NCBI GenBank assembly: GCA_944383495.1
Contig: CALWPT010000005.1
Span: 50,583-114,582, forward strand
Source: an uncultured Clostridia bacterium
GTDB lineage: Bacteria; Bacillota; Clostridia; Oscillospirales; Acutalibacteraceae
Reading direction: 5' to 3'
Length of the DNA: 64,000 nt
The notes beneath the pieces were generated by a model. The model did not search any database and had not been told where the DNA came from. It saw only the letters and a list, made by a program, of their open reading frames with translations. Position numbers and translations under genes: made by a program. This document shows positions 23,602 to 32,576 of this stretch, one piece after another (position 1 is the stretch's first letter; every line of letters starts with the position of its first letter).

Positions 23602-26512
23602 AATTATCTGTGTGGGCACGGAACTGGTTTTGGGCGATATTGTCAACACCGACGCCCAGTACCTTTCCCGCCAGCTTGCGGCGCTGGGGATCAACGTTTT
23701 TTTCCAAACCAGCGTCGGCGATAATCCGACTCGGCTGCGGGAAGTGCTTTCCCAGGCGGTCGATCGGAGCGATGTGATCATTTTTACCGGAGGCCTGGGC
23801 CCCACGGAAGATGACCTGACGAAAAAAACCATCTGCTCTGCCATTGGGTATGAGCTGAAGCTTCATCAGCCTTCAGCGGACGCAATAAGGGAATTTTACC
23901 GTCGGTCAGGCAAGCCGATGCCGGAAAACAACCTGCAGCAGGCTATGTTTCCGGCCGACGCGGTGATTTTTCCCAACCGGTACGGTACTGCGCCCGGCTG
24001 CGCCCTTTCGAAAAACGGGCAACACATTATTATGCTTCCCGGCCCGCCCCGGGAGCTGCAGCCCATGTTTGAGGAAAGCGTTGCGCCCTATTTAATGAAA
24101 TACAGCGACGGCGTGATTTTTTCCATGGTGGTCAATATTTACGGCATGGGAGAATCTGCGGTGGCCGAAAAGCTCGCCGATCTGATGCGGCAGGCTAATC
24201 CTACCGTGGCGCCCTACGCCAAGGACGGAGAGGTGCAGCTACGAGTCACCGCCAAAGCCGCTGATCAAGAGCAGGCCCGGAGCATGTGTCTGCCGGTGGT
24301 GCAGGAAATTCGCGCGCGCCTCGGCACATGTGTTTACGCTGTTGACAAGGAAAACTTACAACAGGTGGTTGTGGCGCTGCTTCGGGAACAGGGCAAGAAG
24401 GTTGCCACGGCGGAAAGCTGCACGGCGGGCCTTCTATCCAAACGGATCACGGATGTTCCCGGCTCCTCCTCTGTGTTTGAAATGGGAGTTTCGGCCTATT
24501 CCAACGATGTAAAAGAGGATCTTTTGGGTATCGAATCCACGATTATTGAACAATATGGGGCCGTATCCCCTCAAACTGCGGCGGAAATGGCCCGCGCAGT
24601 ACGCAAGCTATCCAAAGCCGACATTGGCATGGGTATAACCGGGATTGCCGGCCCTGGCAACGACGGTACGGATAAGCCCGTGGGCCTTGTATATATCGCT
24701 TTAAGCGACGGTGCGGATACATATGTGATCCAGTCGCCGCAGCCCTTCAGCGGCGCTGACCGGGATTACATCCGGTATATTGCTTCTTCTGCGGCTTTGA
24801 ATTTGATCCGGCTGTATTTAACCGAGAAAAAGCCGTTGGATCCTGCTATCTTGCCCGGCTATGTGGAAATGAACCAGTCATCGCCAAACCCTTCTGGTGC
24901 AGCGGCAGCGGGACTTAGCGCGGCGTTGACCGGCCGCGACATAAGCTCGTCTTCCCTACGCAACGGCGCTTTCCGCTGGGATGGCACGGTGTCCAAGCTA
25001 CAGCCCGAGGAGGAAGTAAGAGACGCGGAAGAACTTTTGCGCGATGGCCATGAAGCCCAACTTGGTGATGAGTTAGCCTCCACTAGGATCATAGACTTTT
25101 CTTCCCCTTCACAAGAGGACGGGGTGGAACTTATGTCCGTGCGTTTAGGAGAGGCAGCCCTGTCTTCCGGGACAGCGGCCGCGCAGGATATTTCCAGCAA
25201 GAAAAAGGAATCTCTTCCCAAGCGGATGCTGCATTATTTTTTCCCTGTGAAGGGCGATTCCGGATTCGAAATCACGCGAAAAATCATCCTTCTTGCCGCA
25301 ATTGTGGCCCTAATTGTGGCCGGCGTTATTCTGGGCAAATACTTCTTGGATACTTTTTCGGCCGACCGGCAATACAAACAGCTTGCTTCTGGGTATCATG
25401 AAGGCAGCGAGAGTATTGTCCGTCCTTACAGCAGCCCCATCCCCAACCCGAAATTCGATGAACTGTATGCCCAAAACAGCGACTTAATCGGCTGGCTGAC
25501 TGTCCCCGGCACCAAAACCGATAATCCTGTGGTGCAGGGCGATGACGACGATTATTATCTCAACCATTTATTCGATCAGTCGCAGAATCGGTACGGAACG
25601 ATTTTCCTTGACGCTTCCGCCAGCATTGAATACGGCAATCAAACCCAAAACCTGGTTTTGTATGGGCATAACATGCGAGACGGAACCATGATGGGCAGAT
25701 TGACCCAATATAAAAATTTGGATTTTTATAAGGAAAATCCCACCCTGACCTTTGACACCTTGTATAACGACGGGGATTGGAAGATATTTGCGGCCTTTAT
25801 TACCAATTCCCGTAAGCAAGAGGACGATGGGGTGGTGTTTTACTACCGCCGTAGTTCGTTTGACAGCGACGAGGATTTTATGGGCTGGATCGAGCAGTGT
25901 AAGATACGTTCCATTATTGATATGCCGGTAGACGTGCAGCCCGGGGATGAAATCGTGACCTTATCCACATGTGCTTATGATTTTGACGAAGCCCGGTTCG
26001 TGGTCATGGCCCGCAAGGTGCGATATGATGAAAGCGAAAGCGCAACGGTGGATGTGACCAAGGCAAAGCTAAATCCAAACCCAGTGTATCCGCAGGCGTG
26101 GTATGAAAATCACAAGGGGGCGAAACCGGATCTGGGCGTTCTCAATCCCAAATATTACGAACCAGGCTCAGATGTTTTGGAATATACCCAGCCGACCACG
26201 ACGCTCCCCACAACGTCTCCCAAGACGACGGAGCCGGGATCGGCGACTGCGCCTTCTACGACCACTGCAACACAGGCGGCCACGAGGGCCCCCTCTTCAC
26301 CCCCCACTACTACCAAGCCTACCCAGCCAACTACTACCCGGCCCACAACCCCGTCTACAACGGCTCCAAAGCCAACGGAGCCTCCAACAACAAGGCCACC
26401 CAGCCCAACAACGGCAACGACAGTCCCGCAGTCAACGAAGCCTCCAACGGCGCAGCCAACAGATCCCCCAAGCGAGGCGCCAGCAGCAAATGCAACCCAG
26501 GCGCAGGAATAA
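23591..26512 (+). CDS. CinA (NMN amidase) fused to membrane-anchored class B sortase
   Basis: One uninterrupted 973-residue frame with four parts. Residues 1-170 are the CinA N-terminal MoCF-like domain (EIICVGTELVLGD, FTGGLGPTEDD); 253-412 are the CinA C-terminal amidase (ATAESCTAGLL with catalytic Ser276), which recycles nicotinamide mononucleotide. After a Ser/Glu-rich linker comes one membrane segment (564-587) and a class B sortase domain (about 618-812) with His693 (YGHN), Cys794 (TLSTC) and Arg802, so transpeptidation looks intact. A Thr/Pro-rich tail runs from 867 to the end. Topology would put CinA in the cytoplasm and the sortase outside. Each half is full length for its family. An internal start near 25132 (GGGGTGG then ATG) could also give a free sortase. 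CinA and sortase assignments are secure; a joint function is unknown. Confidence 0.9.
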   Translation: MNCEIICVGTELVLGDIVNTDAQYLSRQLAALGINVFFQTSVGDNPTRLREVLSQAVDRSDVIIFTGGLGPTEDDLTKKTICSAIGYELKLHQPSADAIREFYRRSGKPMPENNLQQAMFPADAVIFPNRYGTAPGCALSKNGQHIIMLPGPPRELQPMFEESVAPYLMKYSDGVIFSMVVNIYGMGESAVAEKLADLMRQANPTVAPYAKDGEVQLRVTAKAADQEQARSMCLPVVQEIRARLGTCVYAVDKENLQQVVVALLREQGKKVATAESCTAGLLSKRITDVPGSSSVFEMGVSAYSNDVKEDLLGIESTIIEQYGAVSPQTAAEMARAVRKLSKADIGMGITGIAGPGNDGTDKPVGLVYIALSDGADTYVIQSPQPFSGADRDYIRYIASSAALNLIRLYLTEKKPLDPAILPGYVEMNQSSPNPSGAAAAGLSAALTGRDISSSSLRNGAFRWDGTVSKLQPEEEVRDAEELLRDGHEAQLGDELASTRIIDFSSPSQEDGVELMSVRLGEAALSSGTAAAQDISSKKKESLPKRMLHYFFPVKGDSGFEITRKIILLAAIVALIVAGVILGKYFLDTFSADRQYKQLASGYHEGSESIVRPYSSPIPNPKFDELYAQNSDLIGWLTVPGTKTDNPVVQGDDDDYYLNHLFDQSQNRYGTIFLDASASIEYGNQTQNLVLYGHNMRDGTMMGRLTQYKNLDFYKENPTLTFDTLYNDGDWKIFAAFITNSRKQEDDGVVFYYRRSSFDSDEDFMGWIEQCKIRSIIDMPVDVQPGDEIVTLSTCAYDFDEARFVVMARKVRYDESESATVDVTKAKLNPNPVYPQAWYENHKGAKPDLGVLNPKYYEPGSDVLEYTQPTTTLPTTSPKTTEPGSATAPSTTTATQAATRAPSSPPTTTKPTQPTTTRPTTPSTTAPKPTEPPTTRPPSPTTATTVPQSTKPPTAQPTDPPSEAPAANATQAQE
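26185..26500 (+). repeat. Low-complexity Thr/Pro codon repeat (sortase tail)
   Basis: Irregular repeats of ACN and CCN codons encode the extracellular Thr/Pro-rich tail of the CinA-sortase. Such tracts can slip during replication. The antisense frames here are open only because of this composition. Confidence 0.8.
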
Positions 26513-26521
26513 TCCTGCGCC
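26500..26521 (+). repeat. Hairpin enclosing the cinA-sortase stop codon
   Basis: Perfect arms GGCGCAGGA and TCCTGCGCC with loop ATAA, which contains the TAA stop (26510-26512). A short T-run comes 16 bases later. It may be a leaky terminator or may limit read-through to the next gene 54 bases away. Confidence 0.55.
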
Positions 26522-26575
26522 TTTGGGCGTTTTACAGCATGAGGTTTTCCGTGTTTTCCGGAAAGGATGGTTCTT

Positions 26576-29077
26576 TTGCAATTTGAAGTCGTTTACATAG
26601 GAAAAGAGAATCAGTACCAGGCAGAGCGTTTGTTCGCTGAATGTATCGCCGAGGAAACGGTCGGACAAGCTCCCCCGATTTATGACGGTTTAGCTTGCAA
26701 CCTTGCTATGCTGCTGGAGGAGATTGCGGGCCGTGGGAATCAGACGGTGCTGATCGGCAGCTTTGAATCGGGAGAAAACGGCTTGGCGTCCATTGTATCC
26801 GGCGTATTGGGCGTCGGCACTCAAACCGGTGCTGAAGGCGACTTAGCCGTCAGCCTGCCGGAAGGCGCCGAACTGGTGGCCGATGGCACGGGCGCGCTGG
26901 TTGCCGCGCATTATGCTTACAAGGGCCGAGAACTTTTGCTTTTATGGGACGGCAAATGGTCTAGGCAATCCATCGGCGGCCTGCTGCATTGGGAAGTCGG
27001 CGGCGATGCTCCTCTTTCAGGCGGCGGCGCGGCGGTTTTGCTAAAGGATACGCCAAAGGCAGAAATTGCAGCGAAGCCTGAGACGCTTGCAGCGCAGGAA
27101 ACCGCTGAGGAAGAGCCAGAAGTCTTTTTCGTGAAAAAGCGATCCCGAAGAGGACTGTGGGCTGCTGTGACTGCGGTCGCGGTTTGCTTAGCGCTGATTG
27201 GCGGATATTTCGGCGTGACCCGGCTGGCAGCCGGGCCAATAGCTGATTCAGTCTACGCAAAAGCGCGGACCCTATATAACGATGACGCAGGCTCTGCATT
27301 GGTTCTCAGCACGGGCGTTCCCCGGGCGTTTGACCTTTTATACCGACAAAACGAGGATATTGCCGGATGGTTAACAGTGCCAGACACCAATATTGATTAT
27401 CCCGTCATGTACCGGGAGTCGGATCCGGATTTTTACGCCGACCATTTGTACACCGGCGGCGGTAGCCGGTACGGCACGCCTTATATTTTGAGCGGATACA
27501 AACCGGGAGACTACAATTTTAATATTGTGATTCGAGGCAACCAGACGGGAGACGGGCGCATGTTCTCCCATCTGGAAAAATATTCGGATCTGTCCTTTTA
27601 TCAGGCGGTTCCCGTGATTACCATGAACACGCTTTATGGCGATGCAAGGTGGAAGGTGTTTGCAGTTTGTGTGATTCCCGAGGGCCAGGAAGACGGATTC
27701 AACGGAGAGCAAACCTTCTTTTTTAACGATGAAGCGTTTGCAGTCCATTTAGCCCAGCTAACCGCCCGCTCCTTAATTGAGACTCATGTGGATGTCAATG
27801 TAAATGATGAACTGCTTACCTTGACCGCTCCATATTCTGGACAGGAGGGCTTGCGTTTTGCTGTTGTGGCCCGAAAGGTTCGGATTGGAGAAGCGGCCGT
27901 GTCGGAAACACAAGCTGCCGCGTATCGGGAGAATCCGCTTTACCCTAACGCATGGTACGAAAAAAACGGCGGTACAGCCCCGGATTTCACTTTATCCCCC
28001 TCCACAACGCAATCTTTTTTGACTGAGGAGTGGAACAGCCTGGAAGCTCAGCTTCCCGTCAACGAAACGAAGGATTTGCCAGGGCAGACCGGCGAGCAAA
28101 CAACCGCCCAAGCAACCACGACTACCACTGGATCCAGCACAGCGCCGCAGCCAGCGGCTACCGCCGCTTCCGCGACACAAGCCCAAGCTACCGCAGCAAA
28201 GCCCACGCAAAAGCCCGCTGCCCAGCCCACAACACAAAAGCCGACCGCAGCAAAGCCAACGGAACAGCCAGCCGGAAGCGGCGGAGTATTGACGGTGAAA
28301 AACCAATCCACCGGCCAGGTAATCAAAGGGAATGCGGCGGATCTGGTAGCACAGATCATTGAAGCAGAAATGGGATCTTCCTTTCCACTAGAAGCGCTGA
28401 AGGCTCAGGCGGTGGCTGCCTATACGTATTTGCTGTATCAGGGCGCGGATGAAGGAAAAGCCGTTTCGGCGCCTATGCGGACCGCGGGAGCGCGGGCCAT
28501 TCAAGCGACCAACGCTGTAATTGGAAAAACAATACGGTATAACGGCGCTTTATGCAACGCCGTTTATAGCGCCATGACAGCGGGAAAAAGCGCAAATGCC
28601 CAAGATGTCTGGGGCGGTTATGTACCATACCTTACTTCGGTGGATTCCAGCGTGGATAAAAACGCGCCTTCTTTCATAACCACCCGCACCTATTCGGCGG
28701 CCGAACTTCAAAGGCTGGTCAAGAGCTGTTATGGCGTGGATCTGAGCGGCGTGACAGATAAAACAAAGTGGTTCCAAACAACCTATGACGGAACGGGCTT
28801 GTATGTTTCCAAAGTCAATCTGGGCGGTAAAAAAACCGTGACTGGCATTGGTCTCCGATATGATATGCTCAACGCCTCCAATGTGGGGGACAGGTCTTTG
28901 CGCTCTCACGCTTATACCATTCAATACAATAGCGCTAAGGATCAGTTTACCTTTACCGTCAGAGGCTATGGACACGGTGTGGGGCTCAGTCAGCGGGGCG
29001 CCAGCGCATATGCCGACAAGGGTTGGGATTATGTGCAGATTCTGGAGCATTACTACAAAGGAGCTAAGGTGCAGTAG
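26576..29077 (+). CDS. Pseudosortase–SpoIID fusion with CinA-like N-domain
   Basis: An 833-residue paralogue of the gene before it with a new C-terminus. Residues 1-165 resemble the CinA N-terminal domain (QFEVVYIGKE against NCEIICVGTE; PEGAELVADGTGA against PADAVIFPNRYGTA) but lack its active motifs. A membrane segment (193-214) leads to a sortase-like domain (about 248-438) where catalytic His is Asn322 and Cys is Pro419; only Arg427 remains. A Thr/Ala/Pro-rich linker (500-565) leads to a SpoIID/LytB domain (585-831) with the catalytic Glu598 (EAEM), the EALKAQAVAAYTY helix and YGHGVGLSQRGA. That domain should cut glycan strands. The TTG at 26576 has GGAAAGG nine bases upstream; the ATG at 26567 abuts that site. 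The cell-wall role is inferred. Confidence 0.88.
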   Translation: MQFEVVYIGKENQYQAERLFAECIAEETVGQAPPIYDGLACNLAMLLEEIAGRGNQTVLIGSFESGENGLASIVSGVLGVGTQTGAEGDLAVSLPEGAELVADGTGALVAAHYAYKGRELLLLWDGKWSRQSIGGLLHWEVGGDAPLSGGGAAVLLKDTPKAEIAAKPETLAAQETAEEEPEVFFVKKRSRRGLWAAVTAVAVCLALIGGYFGVTRLAAGPIADSVYAKARTLYNDDAGSALVLSTGVPRAFDLLYRQNEDIAGWLTVPDTNIDYPVMYRESDPDFYADHLYTGGGSRYGTPYILSGYKPGDYNFNIVIRGNQTGDGRMFSHLEKYSDLSFYQAVPVITMNTLYGDARWKVFAVCVIPEGQEDGFNGEQTFFFNDEAFAVHLAQLTARSLIETHVDVNVNDELLTLTAPYSGQEGLRFAVVARKVRIGEAAVSETQAAAYRENPLYPNAWYEKNGGTAPDFTLSPSTTQSFLTEEWNSLEAQLPVNETKDLPGQTGEQTTAQATTTTTGSSTAPQPAATAASATQAQATAAKPTQKPAAQPTTQKPTAAKPTEQPAGSGGVLTVKNQSTGQVIKGNAADLVAQIIEAEMGSSFPLEALKAQAVAAYTYLLYQGADEGKAVSAPMRTAGARAIQATNAVIGKTIRYNGALCNAVYSAMTAGKSANAQDVWGGYVPYLTSVDSSVDKNAPSFITTRTYSAAELQRLVKSCYGVDLSGVTDKTKWFQTTYDGTGLYVSKVNLGGKKTVTGIGLRYDMLNASNVGDRSLRSHAYTIQYNSAKDQFTFTVRGYGHGVGLSQRGASAYADKGWDYVQILEHYYKGAKVQ

Positions 29078-29287
29078 AACTGGGGTAACCCGTACCAAGC
29101 GGTGCGCGCCCTTTCATTACAGCCCGTCTGGCTTTGGCGCTGTGTGATCAATCGGCAGCCGGACAAAATAATGCTGCATGTCAAGGAGTGTTTAGCCGAA
29201 AGACCATGTTTTCACCTAATCATTTGTTGCTGCTCGGGAACGAAGAGTAGAAGCCTTTTGGCAACGCAAAAAGGAGTGGGGATATTT

Positions 29288-30562
29288 ATGTGCAATGTGG
29301 ATCAATTGCGGGAAAAGCTGCTAAATGGAGCGTACTCTCCCGTTTTTGAAAAATTATATGGCCGGGAAGCCGCGCGGATGCCCGCAAGATATGCTGAAGC
29401 GACAGCGGCTTTTGGAGAATTATTTGGCAAAAGCCGGGAGGTTCGCCTGTTTTCTGCGCCGGGACGTACGGAGATTGGCGGAAACCATACCGATCATCAG
29501 CGGGGCTGCGTGCTGGCTGCCGGCGTTAATCTAGATGTCATCGCTGTGGCCAGCCCCAACGCTGACAATGTGATCCGCCTGAAATCCAAAGGATATGACA
29601 TGGACACAGTTCAGCTGGACGTGCTCCCTCCCCGGCAGGGAGAAGAAGGCACCAGCGCAGCGCTGATCCGCGGCGTTTGCGCCGGGTTTCATAGCCGGGG
29701 ACTTCGCTTCGGCGGATTTGACGCGTATACCACCTCTGATGTGCTAAAGGGCTCGGGGTTATCCTCCTCGGCGGCGTTTGAGGTACTGGTGGCTACCATT
29801 CTCAGCTATTTGTATAATGACGGAAGCATTGGCCCTGTCCCTTGTGCGCAGGTATCCCAGTATGCGGAAAATGTATACTTCGGAAAGCCCAGCGGACTAA
29901 TGGATCAGATGGCCAGCGCGGTAGGCGGATTTGTTGGTATTGATTTCAAGGATTTGGAGAACCCGGTGATAGAAAAGGTGGACTTTGATTTTTCCGCAGC
30001 GGAACACACGCTGTGTATCGTGGATACCGGCGGCAGCCACGCGGATCTGACGCATGAGTACGCCGCCATCCCCGCTGATATGAAAACCGTTGCCGCTTAT
30101 TTTGGAAAACAGGTGTTACGGGAGGTAGAGGAAACGTCTTTTTGGAGCAGTATTCCCCAGATTCGGGAGGCCTGCGGCGACCGGGCCTGCCTGCGGGCCA
30201 TGCATTTTTTTGAGGATAACCGCAGGGCCATCTTGGAAAAAAAGGCGCTGCAGAAGGGAGATTTTGCCGGCTTTTTGAATATTGTCAACGATTCGGGCCG
30301 CTCCTCCCTCATGAAACTGCAAAACATTTTTGCGGCAAGCGATCCCCAGGAACAGAGCGTGACCGTCGCTTTGGCCATGGCCTCCCGCTTATTGCAAGGG
30401 CGGGGCGCCTGCCGGGTTCACGGCGGCGGTTTCGCCGGAACGATTCAAGCCTTTGTACCCAACGATATACTGGAATCATTCCGAGACGGCATAGAGGCGG
30501 TCACTGGTAAAAATACCTGCTATATGCTGTCCATTCGTTCGCTGGGCGGCGTGGAGATCTAA
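29288..30562 (+). CDS. galK: Galactokinase
   Basis: Phosphorylates galactose to galactose 1-phosphate (GHMP family). The 424 residues carry the galactokinase signature APGRTEIGGNHTDHQ near residues 55-70, the GHMP phosphate loop KGSGLSSSAAFE and the C-terminal VHGGGFAGTIQAF motif. ATG 29288 has AAGGAG 12 bases upstream; the long frame before it is non-homologous. galT follows, completing the first two steps of the Leloir pathway, and the alpha-galactosidase operon elsewhere in the window would supply galactose. The 210-base gap before it shows no clear promoter. Confidence 0.95.
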   Translation: MCNVDQLREKLLNGAYSPVFEKLYGREAARMPARYAEATAAFGELFGKSREVRLFSAPGRTEIGGNHTDHQRGCVLAAGVNLDVIAVASPNADNVIRLKSKGYDMDTVQLDVLPPRQGEEGTSAALIRGVCAGFHSRGLRFGGFDAYTTSDVLKGSGLSSSAAFEVLVATILSYLYNDGSIGPVPCAQVSQYAENVYFGKPSGLMDQMASAVGGFVGIDFKDLENPVIEKVDFDFSAAEHTLCIVDTGGSHADLTHEYAAIPADMKTVAAYFGKQVLREVEETSFWSSIPQIREACGDRACLRAMHFFEDNRRAILEKKALQKGDFAGFLNIVNDSGRSSLMKLQNIFAASDPQEQSVTVALAMASRLLQGRGACRVHGGGFAGTIQAFVPNDILESFRDGIEAVTGKNTCYMLSIRSLGGVEI

Positions 30563-30638
30563 TGCAAGAATTTTCGTTTTTATGAGCATTCGTATTTGTG
30601 TTTATTCCCAATTTTTGTTAGAAAGGCAAGATGATTTC

Positions 30639-31616
30639 ATGGCTGAGCTTCGATGGCATCCCCTGACCCGTGACTGGGTCATGATTGCATCCCACCGGCA
30701 GAACCGGCCCCAGATGCCCAAGGACTGGTGCCCCTTCTGCCCGGGCTCCGGCAAGGTGCCCGAACACTTTGACGTGTACGCCTACGATAATGATTTTCCG
30801 GCCTTGTCGCCGACCCCCCCTGTGCCGGATGCTGTGGCCAATGATTTTTTCAAAACACAGCCCGCCTATGGCAAGTGTGAAGTGATCCTTTATTCTCCTG
30901 AGCACACTGTGACTTTGCCTGCGCTGTCCCAGGCTCATTTGGAAAAGCTGGTGGATCTCTGGTGTCAGCGGTTTGACGCGCTTACAAAAGATGAAAAAAT
31001 CAAATACATTTTTATTTTTGAAAACCGGGGCGCAGTGGTCGGCGTCACCATGCCCCATCCCCACGGACAGATCTACGGGTATCCTTTTGTCCCCAAAAAG
31101 CTTCAGTTGGAACTAGAAAGCGCAAAAGATTATAAGGAACAGACCGGCGAGTGCCTGTTCTGTAGAATGCGGGACGAGGAATTGGCCGATGGGCGCCGGA
31201 TCATTTTTGAAAACGAGCATTTCACTGTGTTTCTTCCTTTTTTCACTGAGTATCCTTATGGAATGTATATCCTGTCCAAGCGGCATGTAGCAACCATTGC
31301 CCAGCTGACAAAAGAGGAAAAGTCCAGCTTAGCCAATGCGGTCAAGGAAACGGCAGGAACGCTGGATAGCTTGTTTGACTATCCCTTTCCCTATATGATG
31401 TGTATGCACAACGCCCCTGTTAACGGGGACGACGCCAGCGCATATTACCATTTTCATATTGAGTTTTTTCCGCCCATGCGCTCAGCGGATAAGCAGAAAT
31501 TCAACGCCAGCAGCGAAACCGGCGCCTGGGCCCATTGCAATCCCACAGCCCCCGAGGAAAAAGCCCAGGAGCTGCGGGCAGCGCATGCCAAATTTCTGCA
31601 AAATCAAAAGGACTGA
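30639..31616 (+). CDS. galT: Galactose-1-phosphate uridylyltransferase
   Basis: Exchanges UMP between UDP-glucose and galactose 1-phosphate. The 325-residue protein has the zinc pair WCPFC near the start and the nucleophile motif MPHPHGQ, marking it as the class I (HIT-fold) enzyme; the second HFHIEFFPP zinc/active segment is intact. ATG 30639 follows a GAAAGG site. It ends 105 bases before a bidirectional terminator shared with folD. Confidence 0.95.
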   Translation: MAELRWHPLTRDWVMIASHRQNRPQMPKDWCPFCPGSGKVPEHFDVYAYDNDFPALSPTPPVPDAVANDFFKTQPAYGKCEVILYSPEHTVTLPALSQAHLEKLVDLWCQRFDALTKDEKIKYIFIFENRGAVVGVTMPHPHGQIYGYPFVPKKLQLELESAKDYKEQTGECLFCRMRDEELADGRRIIFENEHFTVFLPFFTEYPYGMYILSKRHVATIAQLTKEEKSSLANAVKETAGTLDSLFDYPFPYMMCMHNAPVNGDDASAYYHFHIEFFPPMRSADKQKFNASSETGAWAHCNPTAPEEKAQELRAAHAKFLQNQKD

Positions 31617-31678
31617 TGTAAACGCGCCGCAGTCAAGACCGCTCCTCAAAGGGTGAAAACGCGGTCTGTTACTACATC

Positions 31679-31723
31679 AAAAAAGAACCCCTTGGAACAG
31701 CACGTCCCAGAGGGTTCTTTTTT
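31679..31723. terminator. Bidirectional terminator between galT and folD
   Basis: Arms AAAAAGAACCC (31680-31690) and GGGTTCTTTTT (31712-31722) give A/T tracts on both sides, suiting convergent genes. A weaker hairpin, AGACCGC / GCGGTCT (31636-31667), lies just before it on the galT side. Confidence 0.85.
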
Positions 31724-32576
31724 ACTTTGCAACATTTTGAATTTTAGCGGCTTTTACGGTATTTTTCATCAAAACCGCCCGGGTCATGGGCCCAACGCCC
31801 CCAGGAACCGGCGTGATCAAGGAAGCCTTGGGCTCCACCGCTTCAAAATCCACATCGCCGCAAAGCTTTCCGGCCTCGTTGCGGTTCATGCCCACATCAA
31901 TAACCACGGCGTCCTCCTTAACCATATCGGCGGTGACAAATTTCGCTTTGCCCACGGCAGCCACCAAAATGTCCGCCTGCCGGCAGATTTCTGCCAGTTC
32001 CTTCGTCCTCGAATGGCAAATGGTAACGGTTCCGTTATCGTGGAGCAACAGCATGGCCATGGGCTTGCCGACAATATTGGAACGGCCGATCACCACACAC
32101 CGCTTTCCTTCAGCAGACACCCCGTATTGCCTTAAAAGCTCCATAACGCCCGCTGGCGTGCAGGGAAGAAAATCATATGCTCCAATCATGATTTTGCCCA
32201 CATTGGCGGGATGAAAGGCGTCTACATCCTTCAACGGCGATATGGCGTTAATGACCTCCGCCTCGTTTAAATGCTTTGGCAAAGGGAGCTGGCACAAAAT
32301 CCCGTTGACATCCGGCCGTTCGTTCAGCTCCCGCACCAGCTTCAGCAGTTCTTCCTGGGTGGTTTGCTCCGAAAGGCGGTATTCCAAGGATTTAATGCCA
32401 ATTTCCTCACAGTCCTTGCGCTTATTGCGGACATACACCTGGGAAGCGGGATCGTCTCCCACCAAAATCACGGCAAGCGTCGTTTGGATCCCTTGCCTTT
32501 TCAAGGCCTCCACATCGGCGGCCGCTTCTTTTTTTACCTTCGCCGCAACCATTTTTCCGTCAATCAGCTTGCCCAT
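31722..32576 (-). CDS. folD: Methylene-THF dehydrogenase / methenyl-THF cyclohydrolase
   Basis: Interconverts 5,10-methylene-THF and 10-formyl-THF. The 284-residue protein has the catalytic lysine region YVRNKRKDCEEIG, the QLPLPKH folate-binding motif, the Rossmann loop GRSNIVGKP and the PVPGGVGPMT tail. The start lies 17 bases inside the end of lgt in another frame. It connects functionally to thyX and fthC in the window. Confidence 0.96.
   Translation of the reverse strand: MGKLIDGKMVAAKVKKEAAADVEALKRQGIQTTLAVILVGDDPASQVYVRNKRKDCEEIGIKSLEYRLSEQTTQEELLKLVRELNERPDVNGILCQLPLPKHLNEAEVINAISPLKDVDAFHPANVGKIMIGAYDFLPCTPAGVMELLRQYGVSAEGKRCVVIGRSNIVGKPMAMLLLHDNGTVTICHSRTKELAEICRQADILVAAVGKAKFVTADMVKEDAVVIDVGMNRNEAGKLCGDVDFEAVEPKASLITPVPGGVGPMTRAVLMKNTVKAAKIQNVAK

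Noticed and set aside
24820..25150. Possible sequencing error or hidden stop joining CinA and sortase
   Set aside because: The frame is continuous with sensible codons through the linker, and the next gene repeats the same architecture, so a true fusion is the better reading; still worth resequencing.
26155..26346. Antisense frame rich in Val/Gly opposite the sortase tail
   Set aside because: It is a by-product of the Thr/Pro codon repeats; the same happens at 28048-28359 opposite the second linker.
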